Below, piece after piece: positions 1-5,278 of a stretch of DNA of 5,278 nucleotides (positions within the stretch are counted from its first letter, which is position 1; each line of letters opens with the position of its first letter). The stretch is from assembly GCA_007128085.1 (NCBI GenBank), contig SKYC01000319.1, forward strand, positions 1-5,278, in the 5' to 3' direction. Position numbers and translations under genes: made by a program. Below the pieces are notes generated by a model, which saw nothing but the letters and a program-made list of their open reading frames with translations, was not told the origin of the DNA and made no database searches. This DNA comes from Saprospiraceae bacterium. GTDB taxonomy: Bacteria; Bacteroidota; Bacteroidia; Chitinophagales; Saprospiraceae.

Positions 1-2798
1 CCGTTTCAGATAGTCGAACTCGTGGATTAGCTGCAAACCCGGCTACTGGAAATATTATTGTGGTAACTCGCGCAGGCAGTACTGCTATCAAAGTGATTAA
101 CCCAGTAGACGGATCTATAGTACGCAATCTCGATGCAGATGTAATTTCCGGTGGCTTTTGGCCAGTCAATCGAATAGCTATTACAGATGACGGACAGATT
201 TTTGTCACCAACTTCTCCCTCAACGGACCCGAACACCGCATCTACTGGTGGGCCAACGAAGAAGCTCAGGCTAAGATGATCTGGGACGGTAATCCCTTGG
301 AAGGTCGCGTCGGTGATGGTATTGCAATCTCTGGTACAGGTGATGATATCAAGGTCTATGTCTCAGGATACGCTCAATACCAAATTGCCGAATTAAGCTG
401 GAATGCCAATGAGGAAATTCTGACTGGTCCAAGGTTGATTGACCTGCCAATACAAGAGGATTTATACTATAGTCTTGCAATGGCTTCCGATGAGAAGGCT
501 CTCTGGATCAATGGACGGGATCTTCCAATTGTTAAGATTGACATTGATGGCAACTTACTAAACCAAATTCCCCAAGATTTAGTTGCAAATGGAAACCATG
601 AGTTGAATATCATGACTGTAGACGGCAGGTCCTTCTTGTTTACCGGTGTTCCAGGGCCTGAAGAGAACTTCTTCACGATGATTGATATTACCGATGAGAA
701 CGACCCTTATGTGATTGCTAAAACCAAAAACCTCACCATACATCCTAATGAATGGCAAATGGGAGGAGTTGTTTATGATCAGACTACATCGTCTTTAACA
801 ATACTTGTGACTAACAGCGGAATATTTAATTTCAATATTCAGAAAGTATTTACCGACCCATTCACGGCTGACAATTGGCAACTTGGAATTGACTTGTCTC
901 TGGAACAGTATAGCGCTAACGTCATTATTGGTGTTGATTCCCTCGCAACAGACGGTTTTGACCCTGACTTTGATATACCTGCACCGCCAATACCGCCCGA
1001 TAATCATATACGTGCCGTATTTAGTTATCCGGAATGGAATAATGAGTTGGGTGATGATTTCGTATCCGATATCCGTGCCAGCAGAGATCTCTCCGAAATA
1101 CCTTTGGAGTGGACACTTAAAGTCACAAGTCCGGTGATCGGATCGGCAACCCTAAAAATCAACCGTCCTTTTGGCTTCACATTGCCAATAGCCGTAAATG
1201 ACGGAGATTGGACGATATCCCGCGAGGGCGACCTACTCCTAGATTTCGATCATAATGGTGAAAAAACCTGGGAATTTACGATTCAGGTTGGTGATACCAC
1301 TGCACCGGAACTCTCTACGGGAACCCTCTTTGAAGGGCCGAAAATATGGAGCAGTACCATTGAGCGCTCTTTTGAGTGGCAGGCTTCGGATGCCAATCAT
1401 CTCGAACAGGTGATTCTTGAGCACAGTAAAGATGATGGAACTACCTGGGATACGCTCTATGTAGGTCTGCAAGAGCAATATGATTGGATGCCATCAGATG
1501 AGCTCTTTAACGAAAAAAACCGTTTCCGTCTGACGGCTTATGACAGGGTTGGAAATACCAGTTCCTATACCACAAAAACACCAATAACGATTGTTTCAGA
1601 GCAACAGCCTCTGTCATTTGCGAAGGGTTGGAATATGGTTGGTGCTCCTTATCTTGATATGGAGGAGCAAATCCTTTCAAATGCATACCGTTTCGAGTGG
1701 GATATCACTTCTTATCAGGAAATCACCGAATATGAAAGCGGTAAAGGATATTGGCTTGGAGCCCTCGAAGCCGGTGCCGATACACTTAAAGGTACGATAG
1801 CAGAGAATACTGTGAAGATCGATATCCTGCAGGGGTGGGCCATCATCTCATCTCCTTTTATGCGAACGGTCTATCTTGACAGCGTTGTGGTAACAAATCT
1901 TGATAACGAGCAAAGTCTCTCTTATGGCCAGGCGGTTGATCAGCAATGGATAACGGCTCCTCTGGCATATCGGGGATCAGCGTATACCACCATTGATGAA
2001 TTAAAACCGTTTGAAGGGTATTGGGTGGGTGTCTATGAAGAATCGGTCAGACTGAGCTTGCCCATACACCGGTATGCTGAAGTAGACGATAGCATGGACA
2101 AGATTTTGCTATCAGCTCAAATAGAGCCTGAAAATGTAATAGAATTGATGATCAATACTACTGGTCTGAGCCAAAGACTTACAATTGGTGATCCATTGAT
2201 TCAACATCTGCCGGCACCACCAGCAGCGCCAAATACTCCGCGCCTGGGGATAAAAGGTTCACCCACCATATTAGGTGATCTGTATCTGCAACTTGGCACA
2301 GAAATCGACGAACCAGTAGCCATACCTCTTTACCGCTCAGATGACAGTATGGAGTTTGCCATCAACTGGAAGGATCAGCCTTGGGGGGAAATAAATGCTG
2401 TTTTGTTATTATCCGATGGCGAGCAATACAACCTTCTTGAAGCAGGATCAGTAGTGATTGATTCAGAGGAAGATATGCCTTCTATAATGTTAAGTCCCAA
2501 ATTGGTGTCGACACAGGAACCCGAGGTGCTACCCACTTCCTACAAACTAATCCAAAACTATCCAAATCCATTCAATCCATCAACACAAATTCGATTTGCC
2601 TTGCCAGAGCAGGCTCACGTTAATCTTGCTGTTTACAATATGCTTGGGCAACGTGTTAAAACACTGGTAAATGAAACACGATCACCAGGATGGCATGATG
2701 TCATATTTGATGCCAGTGGACTTTCAAGCGGTGTCTTTATATATCGCCTGAAGGCGGATGGCTATGTGGAGACAAAAAGTATGATGTTTGTGAAGTGA
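1..2798 (+). CDS. Large secreted multidomain protein with T9SS type A sorting domain, 5' end outside window
   Basis: The reading frame is open from base 3 to the TGA at 2796-2798 (931 codons visible), so the GTG at 60 is not a true start and the N-terminus with its signal peptide lies upstream. Residues are numbered from that GTG. Residues 1 to about 265 are short beta-strand repeats with turns such as ITDDGQIFVTN and GTGDDIKVYVSG, resembling a propeller fragment of the kind found in T9SS cargo. A proline-rich linker (about 307-313) leads to a beta-rich domain (317-411) and an Ig/fibronectin-like domain opening with DTTAPELS (412-511). Two GW...GYW modules follow (523-567 and 592-657), then a beta-rich stretch and the sorting domain (828-912). 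The family role is export by Sec and then T9SS, with release or anchoring at the cell surface. No catalytic motif is visible, so substrate and function are unknown. Adhesion or matrix roles are possible but unproven. Confidence 0.93.
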   Translation, partial: VSDSRTRGLAANPATGNIIVVTRAGSTAIKVINPVDGSIVRNLDADVISGGFWPVNRIAITDDGQIFVTNFSLNGPEHRIYWWANEEAQAKMIWDGNPLEGRVGDGIAISGTGDDIKVYVSGYAQYQIAELSWNANEEILTGPRLIDLPIQEDLYYSLAMASDEKALWINGRDLPIVKIDIDGNLLNQIPQDLVANGNHELNIMTVDGRSFLFTGVPGPEENFFTMIDITDENDPYVIAKTKNLTIHPNEWQMGGVVYDQTTSSLTILVTNSGIFNFNIQKVFTDPFTADNWQLGIDLSLEQYSANVIIGVDSLATDGFDPDFDIPAPPIPPDNHIRAVFSYPEWNNELGDDFVSDIRASRDLSEIPLEWTLKVTSPVIGSATLKINRPFGFTLPIAVNDGDWTISREGDLLLDFDHNGEKTWEFTIQVGDTTAPELSTGTLFEGPKIWSSTIERSFEWQASDANHLEQVILEHSKDDGTTWDTLYVGLQEQYDWMPSDELFNEKNRFRLTAYDRVGNTSSYTTKTPITIVSEQQPLSFAKGWNMVGAPYLDMEEQILSNAYRFEWDITSYQEITEYESGKGYWLGALEAGADTLKGTIAENTVKIDILQGWAIISSPFMRTVYLDSVVVTNLDNEQSLSYGQAVDQQWITAPLAYRGSAYTTIDELKPFEGYWVGVYEESVRLSLPIHRYAEVDDSMDKILLSAQIEPENVIELMINTTGLSQRLTIGDPLIQHLPAPPAAPNTPRLGIKGSPTILGDLYLQLGTEIDEPVAIPLYRSDDSMEFAINWKDQPWGEINAVLLLSDGEQYNLLEAGSVVIDSEEDMPSIMLSPKLVSTQEPEVLPTSYKLIQNYPNPFNPSTQIRFALPEQAHVNLAVYNMLGQRVKTLVNETRSPGWHDVIFDASGLSSGVFIYRLKADGYVETKSMMFVK
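1626..2030 (+). repeat. Two tandem GW...GYW protein modules within the first gene
   Basis: Residues 523-567 run from GWNMVGAPY to GKGYWLG, and residues 592-657 run from GWAIISSPF to FEGYWVG. Each begins with a Gly-Trp followed by a hydrophobic strand ending in a Pro, and closes with a Gly-Tyr-Trp strand. The GW motifs are 69 residues apart. The second copy is longer, with about 60 residues between GW and GYW against about 40 in the first. Modules of this type are common just before sorting domains in secreted Bacteroidota-type proteins; their binding partner is not known to me. Confidence 0.7.
2541..2795 (+). other. T9SS type A C-terminal sorting domain (encoded region)
   Basis: These codons give residues 828-912 of the first protein. 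It starts with YKLIQNYPNPFNPSTQIRF, continues with the amphipathic strand pattern VNLAVYNMLGQRVKTLVNE, then SGLSSGVFIYRLKADG and the short basic end MMFVK. This order (YPNPFNP, VYNMLGQ, SGxYxYRL, final K) is the hallmark of the type A sorting domain recognised by the Por/T9SS translocon. In characterised members the domain is removed on export. It is the strongest taxonomic marker in the window, since T9SS is confined to Bacteroidota and close relatives. Confidence 0.96.
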
Positions 2799-2804
2799 AA
2801 TAAT

Positions 2805-2836
2805 GGACACGTAGGGCCTAAGTGCTCTGCGTGTCC
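2805..2836 (+). terminator. Strong hairpin after the first gene, probable transcription terminator
   Basis: The left arm 2805-2817 (GGACACGTAGGGC) pairs over all 13 positions with 2824-2836 (GCTCTGCGTGTCC), with two G-U wobbles (2812/2829 and 2815/2826) and a six-base loop CTAAGT. It begins seven bases after the TGA of the large gene and ends 95 bases before the lipoprotein start, which is where a terminator is expected. The bases that follow (TAAATCTCC) are not a good T-run, so it could instead be a 3'-end stabilising or Rho-assisted structure. It argues that the large gene is a separate transcription unit from the two genes downstream. Confidence 0.65.
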
Positions 2837-2931
2837 TAAATCTCCAGATGTCCTGCTGCATCAAAATCGCCAAGAGAAGAATACTCTCACGGAATCAGGT
2901 TATAAACCATCACTATACAATACTTAAAAAA

Positions 2932-3774
2932 ATGAAAAAAACTACTCTATTTTGTGTTTTTGCAACGATACTTGCCATCGGGCTTGCCAGTTGCGAAGAT
3001 AGTGTCAGAACCTCTGCACTCACCATTGATGAACAAAGCCAGGCAACCGTTACGGCACAACTGTATGCTGAACTCGATAAAACAAAGTTAGGCCTTGAAA
3101 AAGCTCCGGATGGTACCGTGGTATTTGTTTCTGTAAACTACAACCAATTAAATCCTGCTGCCGGGGCCGGAAGCTGGATGGACACCCTCTATGTTCAAGA
3201 TGGAAAGGTTGAAGCAAACGTTCCTGTTGCCAGTGGCGGATCAATAGTTACTTTCATTCCTGATGAATTTGTTGCCAGCCAAATACAGCCTTACGGATCA
3301 AATCTTGAAGTTATCGAAAAAATCTTTCGGGTAGCTGCCCCGCAAAATATGGCAGGCGTACGCCCTGGACAAAGCAGAATTATTGAGATTGCCTATGCGG
3401 ACGCTGATTTCGTGAATCACGTTGAAAAAGTAGAGATCTCTTTTAAAGGAAAAGCCATTCTGGCCGATCATTTCGAAGATGCTGATACTCTCGTCCATAT
3501 CCCTCAAGGCACAAATATCGCTCTTTATACTGCTGATTGGGCTGTAAATACTACTATTGGATCAGAGGGGCAATTCTCAGCCAGCATACCAAAAGACGAA
3601 GCGATTACAGTTGAATTTATTTCCAAAAAAACCATTACAGAAATCCAACTGCCGGATTCAATCGTAACAGTCAAAAATCTTAATTATAAATACGAAATTG
3701 TTACTCCGACATATTCCACTTCTACTCCCGTAACTCAGGATCTGAATTTTGGCGGCGGTATTCTTTGGGAATAA
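2932..3774 (+). CDS. Putative outer-membrane or periplasmic lipoprotein with duplicated beta-sandwich modules
   Basis: Encodes 280 residues. The start at 2932 is chosen because MKKTTLFCVFATILAIGLASC is a complete lipoprotein signal peptide: a basic n-region, a hydrophobic core and the lipobox L18-A19-S20 before C21. An in-frame ATG at 2848 would add 28 polar and basic residues ahead of it and would sit just after the hairpin. The mature protein starts C-E-D-S, an acidic +2/+3 that resembles lipoprotein export signals known in some Bacteroidota. Residues 39-112 and 165-232 look like two copies of one beta-sandwich-type module, each with a (P)xGT strand (APDGTVVFV and IPQGTNIAL) and later a G-x-(V/F)-x-A-(N/S)-(V/I)-P strand (GKVEANVP and GQFSASIP). 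The C-terminus ends in DLNFGGGILWE. The barrel gene starts 66 bases downstream. No enzyme motif is visible and I recognise no named family; a structural or ligand-binding role is a guess. Confidence 0.87.
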   Translation: MKKTTLFCVFATILAIGLASCEDSVRTSALTIDEQSQATVTAQLYAELDKTKLGLEKAPDGTVVFVSVNYNQLNPAAGAGSWMDTLYVQDGKVEANVPVASGGSIVTFIPDEFVASQIQPYGSNLEVIEKIFRVAAPQNMAGVRPGQSRIIEIAYADADFVNHVEKVEISFKGKAILADHFEDADTLVHIPQGTNIALYTADWAVNTTIGSEGQFSASIPKDEAITVEFISKKTITEIQLPDSIVTVKNLNYKYEIVTPTYSTSTPVTQDLNFGGGILWE

Positions 3775-3840
3775 GATTCTTTTTCACATAATCGAATTTT
3801 TATTCATCACAGATTTTATAAATCGATAATCCATTTTCTA

Positions 3841-4743
3841 ATGATAATTAAAATTATAACTTTGCTTTTGTGTACAGGCTGCCTTTCTTTTGCCACACAA
3901 AAAAACGCCTATGGTGTAGGGGCTAGCACCGAACCTGCATCCGAAACATATACGGATGATACTCAACCCGGACATACCCGGGACTATTTCCCTAAAGCCG
4001 GTGATTTCAGCATTGGTTTCGATGGGACACCATTTCTGAATTACATAGGAAACGCTTTTAACGGAACACAAAATAATTCCCTTAACTTGGGGGATAACAC
4101 GTTACATTTTCGTTATTACATAACGGATGATGCTGCCATACGGGTAGCTATAAATATTAACTACAGACGAGAAGTGGACAAGTTTTATCTGGATGATTTT
4201 GCTGATCAACATCTTGATCCCTTAAGCAGAAGCCAGGTTGAAGACAAAAGAGTCCGCCTTACAAACGAACTTGGACTTAGGGCTGGTTACCTTATGTTTA
4301 GAGGTGAAAACCGGCTTCGCGGATTCTTCGGAGGAGATGTTTTTCTAAATTACGAAAACAGACAACGCATGTTTGAATACGGAAACCAAATGAACCTTCT
4401 TAACCCTAATCCGGAAACAGTTGTAAACTGGAACACTGGTGCTACCGCTAACCAAAACATGCGAAAATTGGAAGAAAACAACGGCTCAAATATCAACCTT
4501 GGAATAGGAGCTGTGATGGGTGCCGAGTATTATCTTATGCCTAAGGTTTCTATCGGCGTAGAAATGGGCGTGGCATACGGGCACACCTTCCGAACTCAAG
4601 CTAATGAAAAAAGAGAGACTATTGCCGGTTCTTTGCATATAGAAGAAGATGTTGAAATAAAGCCGGGAAGTAGCGATGAATGGAACATAAAATCTATATT
4701 TCCCCATACCTTTGGGAATTTGTTTCTGATGATCTCTTTTTAA
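3841..4743 (+). CDS. Small outer-membrane beta-barrel protein
   Basis: Encodes 300 residues from the ATG at 3841. An N-terminal signal peptide (MIIKIITLLLCTGCLSFA, likely cut after A18) is followed by a polar stretch to about residue 52. Alternating hydrophobic/aromatic strands come next: DFSIGFDGTPFLNY (55-68), LHFRYYITDDAAIRVAININY (88-108), RVRLTNELGLRAGYLMF (137-153), RLRGFFGGDVFLNYENR (158-174), LGIGAVMGAEYYLMPKVSIGVEMGVAYGH (220-248), and a last strand ending NLFLMISF. The terminal Phe is the classical signal for insertion by the BAM complex. The length and strand count suggest a small barrel of roughly eight to ten strands. The loop at 176-216 is Asn-rich and polar. The signal contains C11 and C14, but the residues before them do not form a normal lipobox, so ordinary signal peptidase I processing is favoured. 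Its leader (3775-3840) is very A+T-rich with a small dyad at 3812-3824 but no convincing promoter, so co-transcription with the lipoprotein is likely. Substrate unknown. Confidence 0.88.
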   Translation: MIIKIITLLLCTGCLSFATQKNAYGVGASTEPASETYTDDTQPGHTRDYFPKAGDFSIGFDGTPFLNYIGNAFNGTQNNSLNLGDNTLHFRYYITDDAAIRVAININYRREVDKFYLDDFADQHLDPLSRSQVEDKRVRLTNELGLRAGYLMFRGENRLRGFFGGDVFLNYENRQRMFEYGNQMNLLNPNPETVVNWNTGATANQNMRKLEENNGSNINLGIGAVMGAEYYLMPKVSIGVEMGVAYGHTFRTQANEKRETIAGSLHIEEDVEIKPGSSDEWNIKSIFPHTFGNLFLMISF

Positions 4744-4922
4744 TACGCTTTTTTTATTGGGCGCTCGGCAGGGTGTAGTGCTCGGGAAAATTGGACGTTT
4801 AGGGTAAAACGTTAATTATCCTCATATGAAGCAATTGTATCCACAGAATGCTCACAGGCGCTCTACACGATGCTAGAACGAACGATCTGCTAACTGACAC
4901 GTCTTGCCTTGAGAAAAGGTTT

Positions 4923-4950
4923 TTGACAAAACAGCTTTCTTGAAAATTTA
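4923..4950 (+). promoter_or_regulatory. Weak candidate promoter (TTGACA with poor -10)
   Basis: TTGACA at 4923-4928 matches the general bacterial -35 consensus exactly. With a 16-base spacer, the -10 position holds AATTTA (4945-4950), a weak match. It does not match the TTTG / TAnnTTTG pattern described for the Bacteroidota primary sigma factor, which lowers confidence. Its interest is positional: a start near 4957 would give a transcript of about 80 bases ending at the hairpin and T-run at 5002-5036. Confidence 0.22.
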
Positions 4951-4958
4951 GTCCGAAA

Positions 4959-4985
4959 ACACCCTACACACCCTACACTCACTAC
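4959..4985 (+). repeat. Tandem 9-base repeat (ACACCCTAC)
   Basis: ACACCCTAC occurs at 4959-4967 and is repeated exactly at 4968-4976. A third, degenerate copy ACTCACTAC follows at 4977-4985 (7 of 9 bases the same). The plus strand of the repeat contains no G, so it is likely to be unstructured by itself and free to pair with the complementary loop at 5011-5018. TGTAGTG at 4774-4780 is also the exact complement of 4980-4986. Confidence 0.75.
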
Positions 4986-5001
4986 ATCTGCTGCCAGCTC
5001 A

Positions 5002-5036
5002 AGTGCAATTAGTGTAGGATGAATTGCACTCTTTTT
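5002..5036 (+). terminator. Rho-independent-type terminator
   Basis: AGTGCAATT (5002-5010) pairs perfectly with AATTGCACT (5022-5030) around an 11-base loop, and the stem is followed by C and five T residues (5032-5036). This is the best plus-strand terminator in the window. It lies about 260 bases after the barrel stop, so it would end either a long 3' UTR of that operon or a separate small RNA. The loop is complementary to the upstream tandem repeat, which could affect how the stem forms. Confidence 0.68.
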
Positions 5037-5205
5037 ATAACACGTCACCACTTAGATGAGCATCCACTGTTTTTTCTGAGAAGCTTTTGAGTGTTACTTT
5101 ATGTCTCAAAATACCTGCACCATCTGAGGGAAACAGAGAACAGAAACGGTTATTTTGGTATTCAATTGATGCAATGCAATGGAAGGAAGGGAAATGCCCA
5201 ACGGG

Positions 5206-5227
5206 TTGGTAACAATATTGGTAACAA
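5206..5227. repeat. Pair of 10-base direct repeats (TTGGTAACAA)
   Basis: TTGGTAACAA occurs at 5206-5215 and again at 5218-5227, separated by TA, giving a 12-base period close to one helical turn. The block is flanked by GGTTG (5204-5208) and CAACC (5225-5229), which are inverted relative to each other. Spacing of this kind is typical of sites bound by a dimeric or cooperative DNA-binding protein, or of the arm-type sites of tyrosine recombinases. No such protein is encoded in the window, so the role is unknown. Confidence 0.6.
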
Positions 5228-5235
5228 CCAAATAA

Positions 5236-5276
5236 AAAAGCCCTGCACCGCATGGATACTGCGATACAAGGCTTTT
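5236..5276 (-). terminator. Hairpin with T-run, terminator for a minus-strand gene beyond the right edge
   Basis: Bases 5236-5252 pair with 5260-5276 over 17 positions with three mismatches (5243/5269, 5246/5266, 5248/5264), leaving a seven-base loop TGGATAC. The outer AAAAGCC/GGCTTTT and inner CGCA/TGCG segments are perfect. Read on the minus strand, the stem is followed by TTTTTTATT, a good T-run; on the plus strand it ends in TTTT. It could therefore work in both directions, but it looks best placed to stop a transcript arriving from the right on the minus strand. The nature of that gene cannot be seen. Confidence 0.62.
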
Positions 5277-5278
5277 GA

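Larger units (their letters stand above)
4957..5036 (+). ncRNA. Candidate small structured RNA, about 80 nt, or structured 3' UTR
   Basis: The segment begins with a 9-base tandem repeat and ends with a hairpin followed by CTTTTT. The hairpin loop contains AGTGTAGG (5011-5018), the exact complement of CCTACACT at 4972-4979 within the repeat; a second copy at 4963-4969 (CCTACAC) could pair with seven of those loop bases. This would form a pseudoknot, or an alternative fold that competes with the terminator. A candidate -35 box lies just upstream. It does not resemble any RNA family I can name, and no riboswitch aptamer is recognisable. It could equally be the structured end of the transcript from the lipoprotein and barrel genes. 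Confidence 0.3.
4744..5278. other. Intergenic region without a convincing gene
   Basis: No frame on either strand has both a plausible start context and protein-like composition through this stretch. A seven-T run (4749-4755) follows the barrel stop but has no stem before it, so it is not a standard terminator. A minor dyad ACGTTT/AAACGT occurs at 4795-4800 and 4807-4812. From 4923 the stretch holds a -35-like hexamer, a tandem repeat and a terminator-like hairpin. From 5206 it holds a pair of direct repeats and a second terminator-like hairpin facing the other way. It may therefore contain a small RNA and the space between convergent transcription units. Confidence 0.7.

Noticed and set aside
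60..62. GTG at 60 as the start of the large gene
   Set aside because: The same frame is open to base 3 with protein-like residues (SRTRGLAANPATGNIIV), so the gene enters from the left edge.
2848..2931. Upstream in-frame ATG at 2848 extending the lipoprotein by 28 residues
   Set aside because: The extension is polar and basic and would bury the signal peptide and lipobox inside the protein; MKKTT at 2932 is a far better start.
3841..3897. Barrel protein as a lipoprotein (Cys at residues 11 and 14)
   Set aside because: The residues before each Cys (LLL and CTG) do not give a proper lipobox, and the rest is a standard signal peptide followed by a barrel.
4837..4845. GTATCCACA, one base off a DnaA box
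   Set aside because: A single near-match without a cluster or an AT-rich unwinding element does not indicate an origin.
4826..4876. Short frame MKQLYPQNAHRRSTRC
   Set aside because: Only 16 codons, no start context and no sign of conservation available.
4907..4924. CCTT/AAGG mini-hairpin followed by TTTTT
   Set aside because: A 4-bp stem is too weak to call a terminator, and the T-run overlaps the TTGACA candidate.
4957..5036. CRISPR array
   Set aside because: Repeats are 9 bases and directly abutting, with no spacers and no cas genes.
5035..5253. 72-residue minus-strand reading frame
   Set aside because: It begins in the loop of the right-hand hairpin, runs through the direct repeats, is rich in Cys, His and Phe in a way unlike real proteins here, and has no leader signal. 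A small chance remains, but I do not support it.
5091..5278. Plus-strand frame from GTG 5091 open to the right edge
   Set aside because: It passes straight through the direct repeats and the hairpin, has a low-complexity Asn/Gly stretch and no start signals, so it is probably chance.

Overview
The window carries three plus-strand genes followed by about 535 bases with no convincing gene. The organism is most likely a member of the Bacteroidota or a relative such as Balneolota/Rhodothermota. The main evidence is the C-terminus of the first gene, a textbook type A sorting domain of the type IX secretion system (T9SS) with a YPNPFNPST motif. Two further points fit: moderate A+T content, and starts preceded by A-rich or T-rich leaders with no Shine-Dalgarno sequence. 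The style of the sorting domain (LPEQA..NLAVYNMLGQRVKTLVN) resembles Balneolaceae proteins; that placement is an inference from memory of the family, not a search.

Layout: (1) Bases 1-2798 hold the 3' part of a very large secreted, modular beta-rich protein: a propeller-like N-terminal part, Ig-like domains, two GW...GYW modules and the T9SS tail. It is cut by the left edge. (2) Bases 2805-2836 form a strong 13-bp hairpin seven bases after its stop, probably a terminator. (3) Bases 2932-3774 encode a lipoprotein with a clear lipobox and two related beta-sandwich-like modules. (4) Bases 3841-4743 encode a small outer-membrane beta-barrel protein that begins 66 bases later with no terminator between, so the two probably form an envelope operon. 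(5) Bases 4744-5278 are non-coding as far as I can see, but not featureless. They hold a TTGACA hexamer, a 9-base tandem repeat, a hairpin plus T-run whose loop is perfectly complementary to the repeat, a pair of 10-base direct repeats, and a long imperfect hairpin oriented to terminate transcription entering from the right on the minus strand.

The three proteins are all exported, one to the surface or medium via T9SS and two to the envelope. There is no direct evidence that the first works with the other two. The most unusual part of the window is the structured stretch 4923-5036, which could be an undescribed small RNA or a structured 3' end of the lipoprotein/barrel transcript. The exact biological role of all three proteins is unknown from sequence alone.
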